64,000 nt of DNA, from contig NC_053142.1 in assembly GCF_016808335.1 (NCBI RefSeq), positions 896,001-960,000 of the forward strand. The letters run 5' to 3'. Source of the DNA: Panicum virgatum. Its lineage: Eukaryota > Streptophyta > Magnoliopsida > Poales > Poaceae. A program made the position numbers and the translations under genes. The notes under the pieces are model-generated. The model saw nothing but the letters and a program-made list of their open reading frames with translations, was not told the DNA's origin and did not search any database. Shown here piece by piece: positions 40,970-52,724 of this stretch. Position 1 is the first letter of the stretch, and each line of letters begins with the position of its first letter.

Positions 40970-41519
40970 TTCAAATTTGCTTGTGTCTAGACTGGGACAG
41001 GAAAGACTTATAGTAAATGTCCTTGAATTTATGGCATAATTACTAATCATGTCACTTCAGCTTTGCCCTTAAACATTTTTGTAATTTGGGGCCAAGCATC
41101 TTGCATTGCAATGAATAGAAAACTGGAATAGTACAGCAAGTTGTGGATGAGCTTTTTGTATGTTTGGATCATCAGCAAGCACGTGGACTGCGAATCTGTG
41201 AACGGTAACATACCGGCCTCATGCTAATTCAGAATCCACATTGCGGTTGCCCCCCCCCCCCCCCTTAAGTTGTTAGGTTTGCTGAATAGTAAAATAAGTT
41301 CATATGCAAAGTCTCAGGTGGAGATATATTTGGAAAAAGTGAGGTGAGTATTTGGTAGAGAATTTCTCATCCCTCTTTATAAATGATTTTTGAAGTGCTG
41401 CTATGGAGAGCATACACTTTTATCTGTTCTTATCTCAGGACCTTCTTGACTTGTCAAAAGACAACCTGCAGATCAACGAAAGTAAAACCCAAGGAATTTA
41501 CATTTCTGGAGCAACAGAG
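40970..41519 (+). pseudogene. Kinesin-1-like motor exons, first local copy
   Basis: An intron, then exon 41318-41343 (VEIYLEKV), intron, then exon 41439-41519 (LLDLSKDNLQI...GIYISGATE). These are characteristic of the plant kinesin heavy-chain motor between alpha-3 and loop 11. Acceptors (TCTCAG) and donors (GTGAGT, GTCAGA) are in place. The second exon begins GACC where the duplicate at 42945 begins GGACC. A G has been lost, shifting the frame after the first exon. The N-terminal motor exons (P-loop) are not in this window. The same intron and acceptor terminate duplication unit 1. Confidence 0.75.
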
Positions 41520-42453
41520 GTCAGAATGAAGAACGCGACACCTTCCTTCCATTCTAGTTTTCTATGATATTCAGAAGGAAATACTTGTCATCAGGACCTC
41601 CATGCTTTCACTTCGATATTTGGTATATGTTCAATTACACCTGCAGATATCTATACTGAACTGTTAAGATGCATTAGAAAACCTTTCTGTAAGTCCTCTT
41701 GAGCTTACTTGGACTACCTTTCTATAAGAAAATGCTAATTTAGCTTCGTTGACTTGTCCAAATTACATCAAGGAATTGCCAACAGAGCTGTTGGGGGAAC
41801 ACACATCCTCTATTTGTCAATCTAGTGTCCTCAAGCAGTTATTCTAAAGTTGATATGGTATGCCAACCTTACATTTTCTCAGTACAATATTTTCTCAGAT
41901 GAAAGGTACCCCAAACATTAGAGTTAATGTTTCTATGTGTGCATTTATCTATAGGACAAAAACTGATGTTCTTCCTGTTTTCTACTTGATGGTTTCCACA
42001 GACCATTGGCAACCACTTTTAACGCCATTTATAACCGTCAATATTCAGATTCCATATGCTGTTAATCAAGGCTGCATTAAGCTAGTCCCAATTCTTTGCT
42101 AAATACTTGGTCCTGTGCAAATTCAATTCTCCTTTCTTACTGGAAGGCTGATGTACTGTGCAACTGCTAATTGTCTCTAGTAGCCATTTTCCACATTCTG
42201 GAAACAGATGCTATAATGGAATAAATGGAACTGTAATTACTTATGGTCAGGTATATATTGCTTCATACACATGCACCCTGTACCCTTATTGGCCAGTTGT
42301 ACACTTGTTTTACTGCACAGGATGTATATGTCTATCCACTTTTTCCCCCTCAGAGCAATGCTCATCATATTACAACTTCCTAATTTACTGTACAGTCATA
42401 ATTTGCGTTGCTCCTATGATATGATCAATGTCTTAGTGATCAACTATTAAATT
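41520..42453. other. Decayed kinesin intron or intergenic sequence
   Basis: AT-rich, with scattered intron-like motifs and no recognisable exon. The expected next motor exons (switch II region) are not detectable. Confidence 0.4.
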
Positions 42454-43040
42454 TCAAATTTGCTTGTGTCTAGACTAGGGTGGGAAAGACTTATAGTATG
42501 GAGGTAAATTAAATGTCCTTGAGCTTTAATTTATGGGATAATTACTGATCATGTCACTTCAGCCTTGACCTTACACATTTTTGTAATCTGGAATTGGAAT
42601 GTAACATAGGGGCCAAGCATCTTCCATTGCAATGAACAGAAAACTAGCGAGTTGTGGATGAGCTTTTTGTATGTTTAGGATCATCAGCAAGCATGTGGAC
42701 TGTGAAGCTGTCAATGTTAACATACCAGCCTCATGCTGATTTAGAATCCACATTGCTAGTTTTCCCCCCCTCCAGTTGTTAGGTTTGCTGAATAGTAAAA
42801 TAAGTTCATTTGCCATGTCTCAGGTGGAGATATATTTGGAAAAAGTGAGGTGAGTATTTGGTAAAGAATTTCTCATGCCTCTTTAGAAATGTTTCTTGAA
42901 GTGCTGCTATGGAGAGCATACACTTTTAGCTGTTCTTATCTCAGGGACCTTCTTGACTTGTCCAAAGACAACCTGCAGATCAAGGAAAGTAAATCCCAAG
43001 TGATGCTATGGAGAGCATACACTTTTAACTGCTCGTTTTT
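42454..43040 (+). pseudogene. Kinesin-1-like motor exons, second local copy
   Basis: A diverged direct repeat of 40970-41500, starting CAAATTTGCTTGTGTCTAGACT. Exon 42824-42849 and exon 42945-43000 encode VEIYLEKV and DLLDLSKDNLQIKESKSQ in one frame. The second exon is then cut off. From 43001 the sequence repeats 42905-42940 (GCTATGGAGAGCATACACTTTTA), a small local duplication that removes the end of the exon. The copy is interrupted 42 bp later by the Tat element. Confidence 0.75.
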
Positions 43041-43082
43041 TATTTTTGAAGAGAAATATATTCAGGATTACAATATCATGTG

Positions 43083-44215
43083 TGTCGTGGTGTGCAAACC
43101 CACAGCCGGGTGGCGTAGTGCACCTGCCTAAACCCAGAGGGTGAGTACTCGGGGATAGATAGGATTAGTCCAATCTAGATGCAAGAACACGATGAACACA
43201 GCATGTTAGAGTGGTTCGGGCCGCCGGAGCGTAATACCCTACGTCCACTGTGTGTTGTATTGCTTGTGCTCTCAAGAGGTTGAGAACGGGATTGTTCGGA
43301 GTGAATCTGAGCTTGTGTTGTGTCTGGCTTTCCTTGGCCTTAGAGAGTGTCGAGAGAGTCTGGAGTGTGCAGCGAGCGCCTCCCTTTTATATCTCAAAGG
43401 AGGCGCGTACATGACTGTTGAGTACCCGACAGGTGGGCCCAACGATGTTGTATTTAATACGAATGGCCTAGCGCTATTATGGTGCTACGCCTAGGAAAGA
43501 TCTTATTCCGGGATTTCCTTGCCTTGCCCGTGGGAATCTTCCATCCGGCATAGCCATGCCCTGTCTTGTCGAAACGGCGCTAGGGCGTAGCTTGCGGCGT
43601 AGCTTGCTGTAGCCTGCCGCGTAGCTGAACGGGTCGTGTAGCTTGCGGCATAGGCGGTATGATGAAAGGGTGTCGTGCCGTCGTATCCATTTAATGCGGT
43701 AGACGGGCTCTGCGCGGATGCGGCGCATGCGGCTGCACTGTGTACCTCGGCAATATGCGGTCTACAGTGAGGCCTGACAAAAGCTGCCCCGCGCGTCGCG
43801 GCGGCAGAGCACACCTCAACTATCCGCATTGAATGCGGTGGGTGGGCGAGTCTTCCAGCGGAAGACTCGCGCCCGCGCCTGCGCCTGCGGGACAAGTGGT
43901 GCCCCCGGACCCCGCCCCGGTGGTATATTGGTTCTACGCGCGTGGCAGGTTCGGACGGACGCGGGGAGGTCCCGGACCCATATGGGGGGTCCGACCCCTC
44001 GGCTGTTGGCACGGAGCTTCCCTTCCTCAGGGACACGTGGCGTCACCGGACCCGTTCCCAGAGCGGGGAATGGGTCCGGGGCCGTTAGCCTGGTGAGGTA
44101 AGAGCCGTACCCCTGGGGCCCGGCTGCTCCGCCTCTTAGGGCGTAGTTATGGATGACTACGCGAGCCCTGTTTTACTACAGTAGGAGTAGGTATTCCTGC
44201 TACAGGGTACTGACA
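43083..44215 (-). repeat. Tat 3' LTR (left), 1133 bp
   Basis: Begins TGTCGTGGTG, ends GGTACTGACA. It contains TTTTATAT at 43386-43393, the TATA box on the minus strand. It keeps about 66 bp (around 44038-44095) that the other LTR has lost. Confidence 0.95.
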
Positions 44216-44830
44216 GTGGCCCCCGGGCCCACCTTGGGTGAGGCGACGAACCCGCAGTTGGGGCCACTATTGTGACCTAGCTCTGCATAACTTGAAGCCT
44301 CTAGTGTTAGACTGTGCACGCTGCAGGAGTCTTGTCCGGCTTTGTCCATCCACTGGGTTCCTTACTGGCCCATCACGTCGCAACGGCTCACTGAATCAAG
44401 GCCCCCACGCACAGTGGTGTGCCTAGTCACGCATATAATGCTCGGTACTATTGCCGCTGGGGTAAAAGGAATTCTTTTCCGCCAGCGCGGTTCCCGAAAG
44501 GTCGGTTCGGCTTCTGCCTCGCTCCGTGTGCACACGACAGTTCGAATCCCGCCTTTTCACACCTTCGTTTGTTACCCGCCTCTCCTGACAGGTGGGCCTG
44601 GGCCCCCTTGTCATGGACCGGGCGGTTAACACCAGGCGTGAGTGTCGCTTTACATCCAGCGACGGTTCCGGGGCGCACCGTTTGGATCAGGCTTCATAAA
44701 GGGCCGAACCACATACCGCGGTTATTTTTCCGCATTCGCCTTCTTCCTTCCAAACCTTTGCGCACCTTTGCCTTCGAGCCTCCTCGCCCCTTGCTCTTCT
44801 ACGCAGATTGTTCCTCGCCTCCATAGCAAG
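44216..44830. other. Tat 3' non-coding spacer between aORF and 3' LTR
   Basis: On the minus strand the G-rich GGGCCCGGGGGCCAC immediately before the LTR is the likely polypurine tract. The rest has no coding capacity. TTCATAAAGG about 140 bp before the aORF ATG is its nearest TATA-like string. Confidence 0.5.
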
Positions 44831-46646
44831 ATGGCGTCCCTCGTTCGTCCCCGTTGTTTCCAAACCGAGGCGGAACTGAACGTGGTGTGCCGCCTGCTTG
44901 GGTGGAGTCCACAGGAGACTGCCTGGGGAATTTGAGCAGGCTCGGTTCCCCTCGGCGATCTGCGCGGCGGGGAATTTGTGCTGTTTTTTCGCACATTTTC
45001 ACCGGGGTGGGGCTGCCGATATCTTCGTACTTCCTGCTGCTGCTGGAGGATTTCGGCCTCCAGCTCCAGCATCTCACGCCCCACTCCATCCTTCTGACGT
45101 CGATCTTCGTCCACCTATGCGAGATGTTCATGGGGGTGCGGCCTTGCGTCATTCTCTTCCGCCACTTCTTCGTCCTGGTGAAGTCCGGGAAGAGCAAGGA
45201 TGAAGTGGGGGCGTACTACTTCCAGACAAGGAGCGATCTGTAGATGCCCTACATCCCCGAGCTTACTAGCGGGAAGTGGGAGGATTGGCGCAAGGAGTGG
45301 GTGATCGCCAGCACCGAAGCCAACGAGCACCTCATCATGCCGACCGAGGGACCCGCCTCCGACCGCCAGTCCTGGAGGGCCAAGCCGTCCCTGCCGTCGG
45401 AGTTTGACCCCGTGCTGAGCAAGATCAGGACGCTGGCGGAGAGCGGCCTCACCTTGCTGCACGTGCTCGGGGACTTCCTGAAGCGCCGGATTGCCCCTCT
45501 GAAGCAGCGGCCGCGTCCTGCCTGGAGTTTCACCGGACTCCAAGACTGCAGCAGGACCCACCGCGGGGAGGGCAGCAATCTGACCCAGGAAGGCCTGGAG
45601 GTCGTGGTGCGGCCGGTGACAGGGGAGATCTTCGTCCCGGAGCACCTGATCCTCCCTCAAGGCATCGTTCCCCTCTGCGAGGACTCGAGCCTGAGGGCTG
45701 TGGTGCTGGCCACTCTGCCGACCCTCGATGACGGTGGGCTAGCAGCGCGCCAAACTGGGGGCGACCCGGACCGTGGGATCCGGATCCCCGGTGCGTCCGA
45801 GGAACAGGCCGTGCCGAGCACCGCAGGGTCTGGCCCTTCTGCCAAGGGCAAGCAGGCCGTGGCTGGTAGCTCCACTGCGAGCAGTCCCAGCCACGCCCGA
45901 AGCAGCTCCGGCGCATCGCCGGAGGAGGTGAGCCGGCGCAGGTTGCACCGTAGCGACGGGACCCCAGTTATGGAGCCCGCCGCAAAGCGTCAGAGGGCCG
46001 CTGAGGACGTGGGCCAGGGTAGGTCCTGGGCCCTCGGCTCACGCGGGACCCCTGGTGTAGCTGCGCCGCCATCACCACCGCCGGGAGGTGCCTCTCCCCG
46101 GCAGCAGCAGCAGCAGCAACAACCTCCACCACCATCGCCACCACAAGGGCAGCAGCAGCAGCCACGGCAGCAGCGGTCGCCCAGCCTCCGTGGACGCTGG
46201 AGACCCGGCGCTTCGAGGTAAGTGTTCTTCCGTTCACTCCCCTTATTCCTGGTGCTTTGCTTTTTGCCGAAGAGCTTCTTCTCTTCGTTTGGCAGGGCCT
46301 CTCGCCCAGGCAGCTCTTCCGCCGCCGCTGGCTCATCAGCCTGGGTCCAGGCGACCGGTACCCTCGGCGGCAACGGTGGAAGCGACGGCGGATGTGGGGA
46401 GCTCGGGTGCGGCAACCTCCGCTAACCCGATGGTGCCCAACGCGGCGGCGGCAGATGCGCCAGTGCCAGGCGCAGCAATGTCCAACGCGGTGGCCCCCGA
46501 GGCCCCGGCTACGGCGGCAGACGCACCGACACCGGGCTTGGCGACGGCGAGCACAGTGGCAGCGGATGCAGCAACGGCGTGCACCTCAGTACCCGAGGGA
46601 CCGACGTTTGTGCCAGATGTCCCCACCCCAGCTCCCAACCTGAAGA
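44831..46646 (+). pseudogene. aORF N-terminal part in the full-length element, broken
   Basis: The same gene as 121-1914, antisense to gag-pol. It is broken by TGA at 44933-44935 (CGA elsewhere), a 1-bp loss near 44984, and TAG at 45241-45243 (CAG in both other copies). From 45244 to 46217 it is open. It contains a 24-bp in-frame insertion absent elsewhere (residues ...RTHRGEGS..., about 45553) and a shorter Gln/Pro tract. The intron is 46218-46295, 78 bp, with GTAAGT and GGCAG preserved. Exon 2 (46296-46648) carries a small insertion in the Ala-rich linker. Confidence 0.75.
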
Positions 46647-46736
46647 GCTAGAGGTGGTCTCTGGTAGGCGGCTCTTACAAGGTCCCCCAGAGGAGGATGC
46701 GGTTCCCCTCCCCCGGGTGTTGGTCCGGGTCTGCGG

Positions 46737-47768
46737 ACGATAGAAGAGGCGACCTCTACCACTGAGGCAGCATTCCGATGGGAGTGGACAGCTCTAGAGA
46801 GCGAGCGTCAGCGCCTCGGCGACTGGCACATCCGTCTAGAGGAGCGCACGAAGGTCGAGGCCTCCCATGATGCCGCCGCCCGGTCCGAGCTTGGGGCCGA
46901 CCTTGAGTCCTACAGGAAAGGGCTCCGGAAGGTGTTCGACCGGGAGCTCGTGGTGGCGGGACGGGAGAAAGCCCTGGAGCTGCGGGAGCAGGCTATTGCC
47001 AAGAAGGAGGCCAGCCTTGCGGCCCAGGGATCCGAGCTCGAGTCTCGCAGCCAGGGACTCGAGGTCCGCAAGCAGGAGCTCGACAAACTCTCCGAGTCCC
47101 TGCATCAATGGAGCCAGGAGCTGCAGGAGACCGCCAGCCAACAGGCTATTGCCGAGATGGAGCTCGAGGAGGAGAGGAAGTCCCTTGCACGGCGGGAATC
47201 CCTCACCACCAGCATGGAGAAGGCCCTTGCGTGCCAGCGCGAGTGTCTTAAGACCCTGAAGGAGTCAGTGGCGCGGAAGGAGGCCTCGCTCCAGGAGAAG
47301 ACCCTCCAGCTGGAGGTGGCTCAGGCGGCACTAGATGCCCAGGTACAGGAGGTGGTCCAGGAGGCAGCCCGGAAGCTGCAGGAGGACCAGTGCATGGGGG
47401 CCCAGCGAATCATCGACTGGGCGGGCGAAGAAAGCTCAGCTCTGGTGCCACTTGGAATGAGTCCAATCCAAGTGGCGGAGCGGCCAGCTTCAATTGCTGA
47501 CACCCTCCCGGTGTTGAACTCTGCTTCAGAGAGATTTCGGCGCCTGGAGCCGATCCTCACTGGCCACCTTGAAGCCGAGGGCCTTGAGCTGTGCCGGATG
47601 GTGGCGGAGTACATTTTGATCTGCCTCCGGAGCCACGACCCCGCCATCTCGCTAGCCCCCGTCGTCGATGGTCCAGTGGCGGAGACGGAAGCCTCCGCTC
47701 AGGAAAGCGTGCGGGAGGTCGTCGACTTTGTAGCTGCTTATTTCAAGCGGGAGCCTGCAGATTCCTGA
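46737..47768 (+). CDS. aORF coiled-coil part in the full-length element, open
   Basis: Uninterrupted frame, first ATG at 46932 (MFDRELVVAGREKALELREQ). Glu/Lys/Leu/Gln-rich heptads extend to about 47390, then comes a globular tail (GAQRIIDWAGEESSALVPL ... FVAAYFKREPADS). Codons equivalent to both stops of the unit copies are AAG and CAG here. It encodes about 278 residues from the ATG. It is likely the C-terminal half of the Transposase_28-like aORF protein. Its role in Tat elements is unknown. Confidence 0.7.
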   Translation, partial: TIEEATSTTEAAFRWEWTALESERQRLGDWHIRLEERTKVEASHDAAARSELGADLESYRKGLRKVFDRELVVAGREKALELREQAIAKKEASLAAQGSELESRSQGLEVRKQELDKLSESLHQWSQELQETASQQAIAEMELEEERKSLARRESLTTSMEKALACQRECLKTLKESVARKEASLQEKTLQLEVAQAALDAQVQEVVQEAARKLQEDQCMGAQRIIDWAGEESSALVPLGMSPIQVAERPASIADTLPVLNSASERFRRLEPILTGHLEAEGLELCRMVAEYILICLRSHDPAISLAPVVDGPVAETEASAQESVREVVDFVAAYFKREPADS

Positions 47769-49221
47769 GCTGGACCATCACAGCAGTAGAACTTTTGTTT
47801 TTTGTGTTATGTAAAAACATTGTACTTGTTGAAATTTTAATAGATGAAATTTCAACTTAGCTGTTTGTCAGTTGCTCTGGTTGTGGTATGCAGCACTCCG
47901 GCGCCCTGGCTCCCTGGTAGATAGGTTCAGTTGTTAGAACCTATCTGCCATCCGAGCCGAGAAGACGCTCCGGACCCCCCTATGAGGTTGAACAAGTGTT
48001 CTTGGGCATAAGTGTAGCACAGATTGTAAGTCAAACGGGCGACTTATTCCCTGAATAGTAGAAAAAACTACAGAGATGAAAATCAAACTCGCTGGGATGG
48101 TAGTAATGATACTACAACTTAGCTGTTTAACGCATGCAGAATCGATCCTTAGTATCTGGCTCAAAGAGAATGCTCCGGGCCCTCTGGGAGACAGGCTCAG
48201 TTGTTTAAGTCTGTCTACCATCGAGACTGGACCTCGATCTGCATGAAGCCTTAAAGCAGATGCCGGGGCCCCTTGGTAGGTAGGCTCAATGGTTTGAGGC
48301 TAGCTACCACCAGTCAAGGCTTAACCTGCATAACACTCAAAGTCAAAGCTTAGTAGCAGGCCCGCGGGACCTATTCTGAACCGGCCCCCAGGCCAGTATG
48401 ATGTCTGGAGCTTCGGATACGCGGGTCCAGGCAGCACGATGCTTGTTACAGAGTGGTGGAGTGTGTAGGCTTAGGGTACGGAACCAGGCTAAGACGCTAC
48501 ACAGGGCTCCGGACCACTCCAGGAAACAATCACGACTTTACTGGACCTGGCTCTGACGTTCCGGACCCCTCCCTAGCAGTGGGTGAGGCCATTCTGTCGT
48601 ACTCGATCCTTTGAGATATGGAGCTGGACCTGCCGTGTAGGACTTAGGAAGCCAACCCTTGAGCTAGAATGAGGTCCGGGCCCCTAATTACCCAGCTCCG
48701 GGTACTAGAGCACTCGTTACAGGGTGGTGGAGCGTGTAGGCTTTGGGTACGGAACCAGCTAAGCGGCTACATAGGACTCCGGACCACTCCAGAAAACAAG
48801 CACCCCCTCTCCAGAGCAGGTCCCTAGGGGTCCAGACCCCTCTCCCAGCAACAAGGGGGTTCCGAACCTGTACGGCAGTCCGGCAACTCAATACCGATCT
48901 TAGCCGTAGCGACAAAAGTGGAAGTCTGCGCGGCGGTTAGAAAGGGAAAAGCTCGAGAATCGAAATGCGAAATAAAAATTTGACACAAAGACAGAACTGG
49001 GAGCAAATCTTTCCTTTGCAACTTGATATACATGGCTTGCGCGATGGATGCCAGAGGCCGGGTTTATGAGGGCTGACCTCTACCGCTCTGGGCCGCGCGT
49101 TAATGCTAGCCGATGGTGCGATGGATGCCAAAGGTCAGGTTTACGAGGACGGACCCCCACTACTCTGGACCGCATGCTGATCCTATCTTATTACAAAGGA
49201 AAAATTCATTTCCTATTCTGT
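47769..49221. other. Tat spacer between aORF and pol, with imperfect repeats
   Basis: Non-coding. Two diverged direct repeats (48444-48531 and 48716-48801) share GTTACAGxGTGGTGGAG, GTACGGAACCAG and CTCCGGACCACTCC. A second pair lies at about 49041-49110 and 49120-49175 (GCGATGGATGCCA). Many GGACCCC and CCGGACC words recur. The regulatory role is unknown. Confidence 0.55.
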
Positions 49222-50667
49222 CTAAGCGTAAAACTTACGCAGATGCTCTATGTTCCATGGGTTGGGTAGCGGCACCCCTTCTTCTGTGGCAAGGCAAACG
49301 CATCCGGACCGGCATACTTCTGTAATCTTAAAGGGACCCTCCCAGCTTTGGGAGAGTTTGTGGAGCCCTGCTCAGTTCAGGATCCGCCTTAGGACGAGGT
49401 CCCCAGCCCAGAGCTCCCTACTGTGCACGAACCATTGATGATAACGCCTGAGCGCCTGGTTGTAGTGTGCATTTCGGATTGCTGCTCGCCACCTTCGTTC
49501 GTCAATGAAGTCCACATCGTCACGCCGCAGTTGTTCCTGCATGGATTCGTCAAAAGCCTAGACCCGTGGTGAGCCCAGGTGAATTTCCGGGGGAAGGCAT
49601 GCTTCAGCCCCGTAGACCAGGAAGAATGGGGTCTCCCCGGTGGCTCGGCTGAGTGTGGTCCGGTTGCCCCATAGCACGCACGGAAGCTCATCAATCTATT
49701 TTGCACCATGCTTCTTCAAGCAGTTATAGGTGCGGGTCTTGAGTCCCCTAAGGACCTCTGCATTTGCTCTCTCGACCTGCCCATTGCTGCGGGGATGTGC
49801 CACGGAAGCAAAGCATAGCTGGATGCCGATGTCCTTGCAGTACTCTTGAAAGAGTCTGCTTTTGAATTTGGTCCCGTTGTCCGCGATGATGCGGTTTGGG
49901 ACGCCAAATCTGCACACAATGGACTTGAGGAATGCGACTGCTGATTTTTTGGTGATGTTCACCACAGGGGTAACCTCCGACCATTTTGTGAATTTTTCAA
50001 TGGCGATGTAGAGGAACCGGTACCCGGCGACGGCCCGGTGGAACGGGCCCAGGATATCCACGCCCCATATGGCAAATGGCCATGAGGGCGGGATCATTTG
50101 CAGAGCTTGAGCCGGTGTGTGTATTTGCTTTGCATGGAACTGGAATGCTTTGCAGGACCTTACCAGCTCAGCTGCATCCTGGAGTGCTGTTGACCAGTAG
50201 AAGCCATGCCGAAAGGCCTTACCAACAAGCGTGCGAGATGAGGGATGACTTCCACACTCGCCTCCATGGTTCTCCGCGAGCAACTCACAACCTTTTTCCT
50301 GGAAAATGCACCGCATGAGGATACCATTGGTGCCACGGCAGTAGAGATCCCCTTCTACCACCGCGTAGTGTTTAGCCAATCGTACTATGCGCTCAGCGGA
50401 CACATCATCATCAGGAAGGATATTGTCTTTCAGGTAATCCCAGATCTCAGAGATCCATGCATCGGGACCTCCCTGAGCAAGTGGGAGTGGCTCTATGAGG
50501 TCTCCAGGATCCTCAACAGCGCACACAACCCTGGGCGGGCACCACAGATGGAATGCCGCTGGGAACGCTAGCTTCGAGGTGCTAGCTTGATCCCCTTCAC
50601 CCAGTTCGGCAGGCTAGGTGGTAGGTCTCAGCAACCGTCTTTCGAAGACGCCCTCGGGCATGGGTGC
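49222..50667 (-). pseudogene. Tat pol: linker and integrase
   Basis: In one frame from about 50667 to TAG 49222-49224. Integrase features include the zinc region (HPSSRTLVGKAFRHGFYW then SCKAFQFH), the catalytic core with VDILGPF (first Asp), IIADNGTKF (second Asp) and SNGQVERANAEVL (Glu), and a C-terminal WEGPFKI segment. In the zinc region the second Cys of the usual CxxC reads Phe. Stops: TAG 50614-50616, TAG 49696-49698 (Trp expected before IDELP), TAG 49558-49560 (Gln expected in RVQAFDE) and TGA 49372-49374 (Arg expected). No chromodomain is seen, as expected for Tat. Confidence 0.85.
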
Positions 50668-51764
50668 CTAGGTAGATGCTCTCGCGGAGGGATCATCTGC
50701 TGCTGAGTTGAATTCACGGGAAACATGTTGTAGTTCCAAGGCATCGAAGTCCTTCTCGAGCTTCCTCACGTGAATGAGGTATGCCGCGAGATGGGGATTG
50801 TTGCAGCTGCAATCCCCCCGGACCTGCTTGATGATCACCTGAGAATCTCCCTTCACCAGGAGCTGCCGAACCCCAGAGACAGGGCTTGTGTCAGGCCAAA
50901 GATCAAAGCTTCGTACTCTGCCATGTTGTTGGTGGCCTTGAACTCAAGGTGCACCATGTACTTCAGCTGATCTCCATTTGGGTCGATGAGGACCACACCA
51001 GCTCCAGCCCACTGCTTGCGGACGGACCCGTTGAAGAAGAGTGTCCAGTGGGGCTTGGTGAAGACTGGTGTCCTGACTTCCGGCTCCGCGGGTCCGGCGT
51101 TGAGGTCCGGACCCCCAGAATTGCTTGGGGAGGGGGTCCATTCTGCTATGAAATCAGCCAGAATTTGGCTTTTGACTGCATGGCAGGGCTGGAAGTCCAG
51201 CTGGAACTCAGCCAACTCTGCTGCCCACTTGGCGATGTTGCCCGTGGCGTTGGAGTTGTGCAGGATCGCTCTCAGCGGATAAGAGGTCACTACAACAACT
51301 CTGTGTGCCTGAAAATAGTGGCGCAATTTTCTGGACGCAATAAGTATGGCATAGATAAGCTTATGCATCTCAAGATAGCTGGCCTTTACCTCATGGAGGA
51401 CTTCGCTGACATAGTAGACTGGCTTCTGGATGGTCCGGACCCTGGCCACCGGGTCCGGCTCGCCCTTGTCCACCACGTCAGGTCCTTGGGCCCCCAGCGG
51501 TTCTGGGTTCCCACTGGGTCGAGGCTCCTTCGGACCCCCTTGTCCGGGGTCCGGACCTTCAGACAGAGGAGTGGCTGCCGGACCCCCATGTCCGTGGTCC
51601 GGCTCACTATCCTTGGCCGGGGGGACCCTGGTGTCCCCCTGGCGAGCTTGCTCCGTCCTCTCGGTCACCAGCACCATGCTGACCGCCTCTGCAGACGCAG
51701 CAAGATACAAAAACAACGTCTCACCTGGCTCTAGAGCCACCAACACTGGCAGTGAGGTGAGGTG
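50668..51764 (-). pseudogene. Tat pol: RNase H and archaeal-type RNase H
   Basis: The frame 51764-50853 carries the RT connection and Ty3-type RNase H (ETLFLYLAASAEAVSMVLV ... PVYYVSEVLHEVKASYLEMHKL ... LADFIAEW). It contains a Gly/Pro-rich insertion of about 60 residues (DSEPDHGHGGPA...). A second RNase H follows (FFNGSVRKQWAGAGVVLIDP ... NNMAEYEALIFGL). The usual catalytic Asp of its FDGS motif is Asn. A frameshift at about 50856 moves the remainder (GDSQVIIKQVRGD...) into the integrase frame, and TAG 50668-50670 follows. Dual RNase H is diagnostic of the Tat lineage. Confidence 0.85.
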
Positions 51765-52724
51765 CTACTTCAGTTCTTGGAAGGCTTGTTCAGCCTCTTC
51801 AGTCCAAGAGAATGGACCGGACTTCCTCAATAGCTTGAAGAAGGGGAGGGCCCTCTCAGCTAGCCTCGAAATGAAGCGGCTAAGAGCGGCCAGAGATCTA
51901 GTAAGCTTCTGGACGTCCTTGATGCAGCCAGGAGGCCTCATAATCGCCTTGATCTTGGATGGGTTTGCCTCGATGCCTTGATTCGAGACCAGGAAACCCA
52001 GCAGCTTCCCTGCCGAGATGCCGAAAACGCACTTCTCGGGATTCAGATTTGTGTGCGTGGCGCGCAGTCGGTCGAAGACGAGGGACAAGTCCTCAACTAG
52101 TGTTGACCCTACCTTAGTCTTGACTACAATGTCATCGACATATACCTCAACTATATCTCTAATTAAATTACAGAAAGTTTTGTTCATAGCTCGCACAAAC
52201 GTGGGTAAGGCATTCCGTAGACCATATGGCATGACAATATAGCAATAAAGTCCATCCACTGTTACAAAAGCAGTATGTTTCCTATCCTCTCTAGACATCT
52301 GAATCTGGAGGAAACCAGAGTATGCATCTAGGAAAAACAAAAGGTCACACCCGGAGGTGGAGTCCACAATCTGATCGATACGTGGAAGATGATAGGGGTC
52401 TCTAGGACATGCCTTGTTGAGGCTGGTGTAGTCGATGCACATCCGAAGCTTCCCGTTGGCCTTTGGGACGACGATCGGGTCGGCCAACCACTTGGGGTGG
52501 TGGATCTTCTAGATGAAGCCAGCGTGTAGCAGTTTGCGGACTTCTTCACGGATGAAGTTCTGCCGCTCCACGGACTGCTTCCGAGGTTTCTGGCGTACCG
52601 GCGTGGCGTCGGGGTAGATCCTCAGATGGTGCTCGATCACTTCCCTAGTGATCCCGGGCATCTGTGACGGTTCCCAGGCGAACACGTCCACATTTGCCCG
52701 GAGGAAAGTGATGAGCACGTCTTC
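51765..52724 (-). pseudogene. Tat pol: reverse transcriptase
   Basis: All RT blocks are present: WLADPIVVPKANGKLRMCIDY, DLLFFLDAYSGF, MPYGLRNALPTF, VYVDDIVV (catalytic YVDD), KCVFGISAGKLLGFLVS. Stops at TAG 52509-52511 (between FI and KIHHPKW) and TAG 51765-51767 (after AFQELK) are both at positions where Gln is usual. The same frame extends upstream into protease and gag, so no shift has occurred there. Confidence 0.9.

Larger units (their letters stand above)
20597..41317. repeat. Tandem segmental duplication, unit 2 (complete)
   Basis: Full copy of the ~20.7 kb unit, beginning in a truncated Tat LTR and ending at the CAG acceptor of a kinesin exon. Unlike unit 1, it continues uninterrupted into that exon at 41318. 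It keeps the complete promoter of the two-repeat gene and a hAT MITE in repeat R. It lacks one of the two R repeats and has a templated filler at 33630-33667. Confidence 0.95.

Noticed and set aside
50886..51734. 282-codon plus-strand frame opposite pol
   Set aside because: Antisense shadow of the RNase H region.
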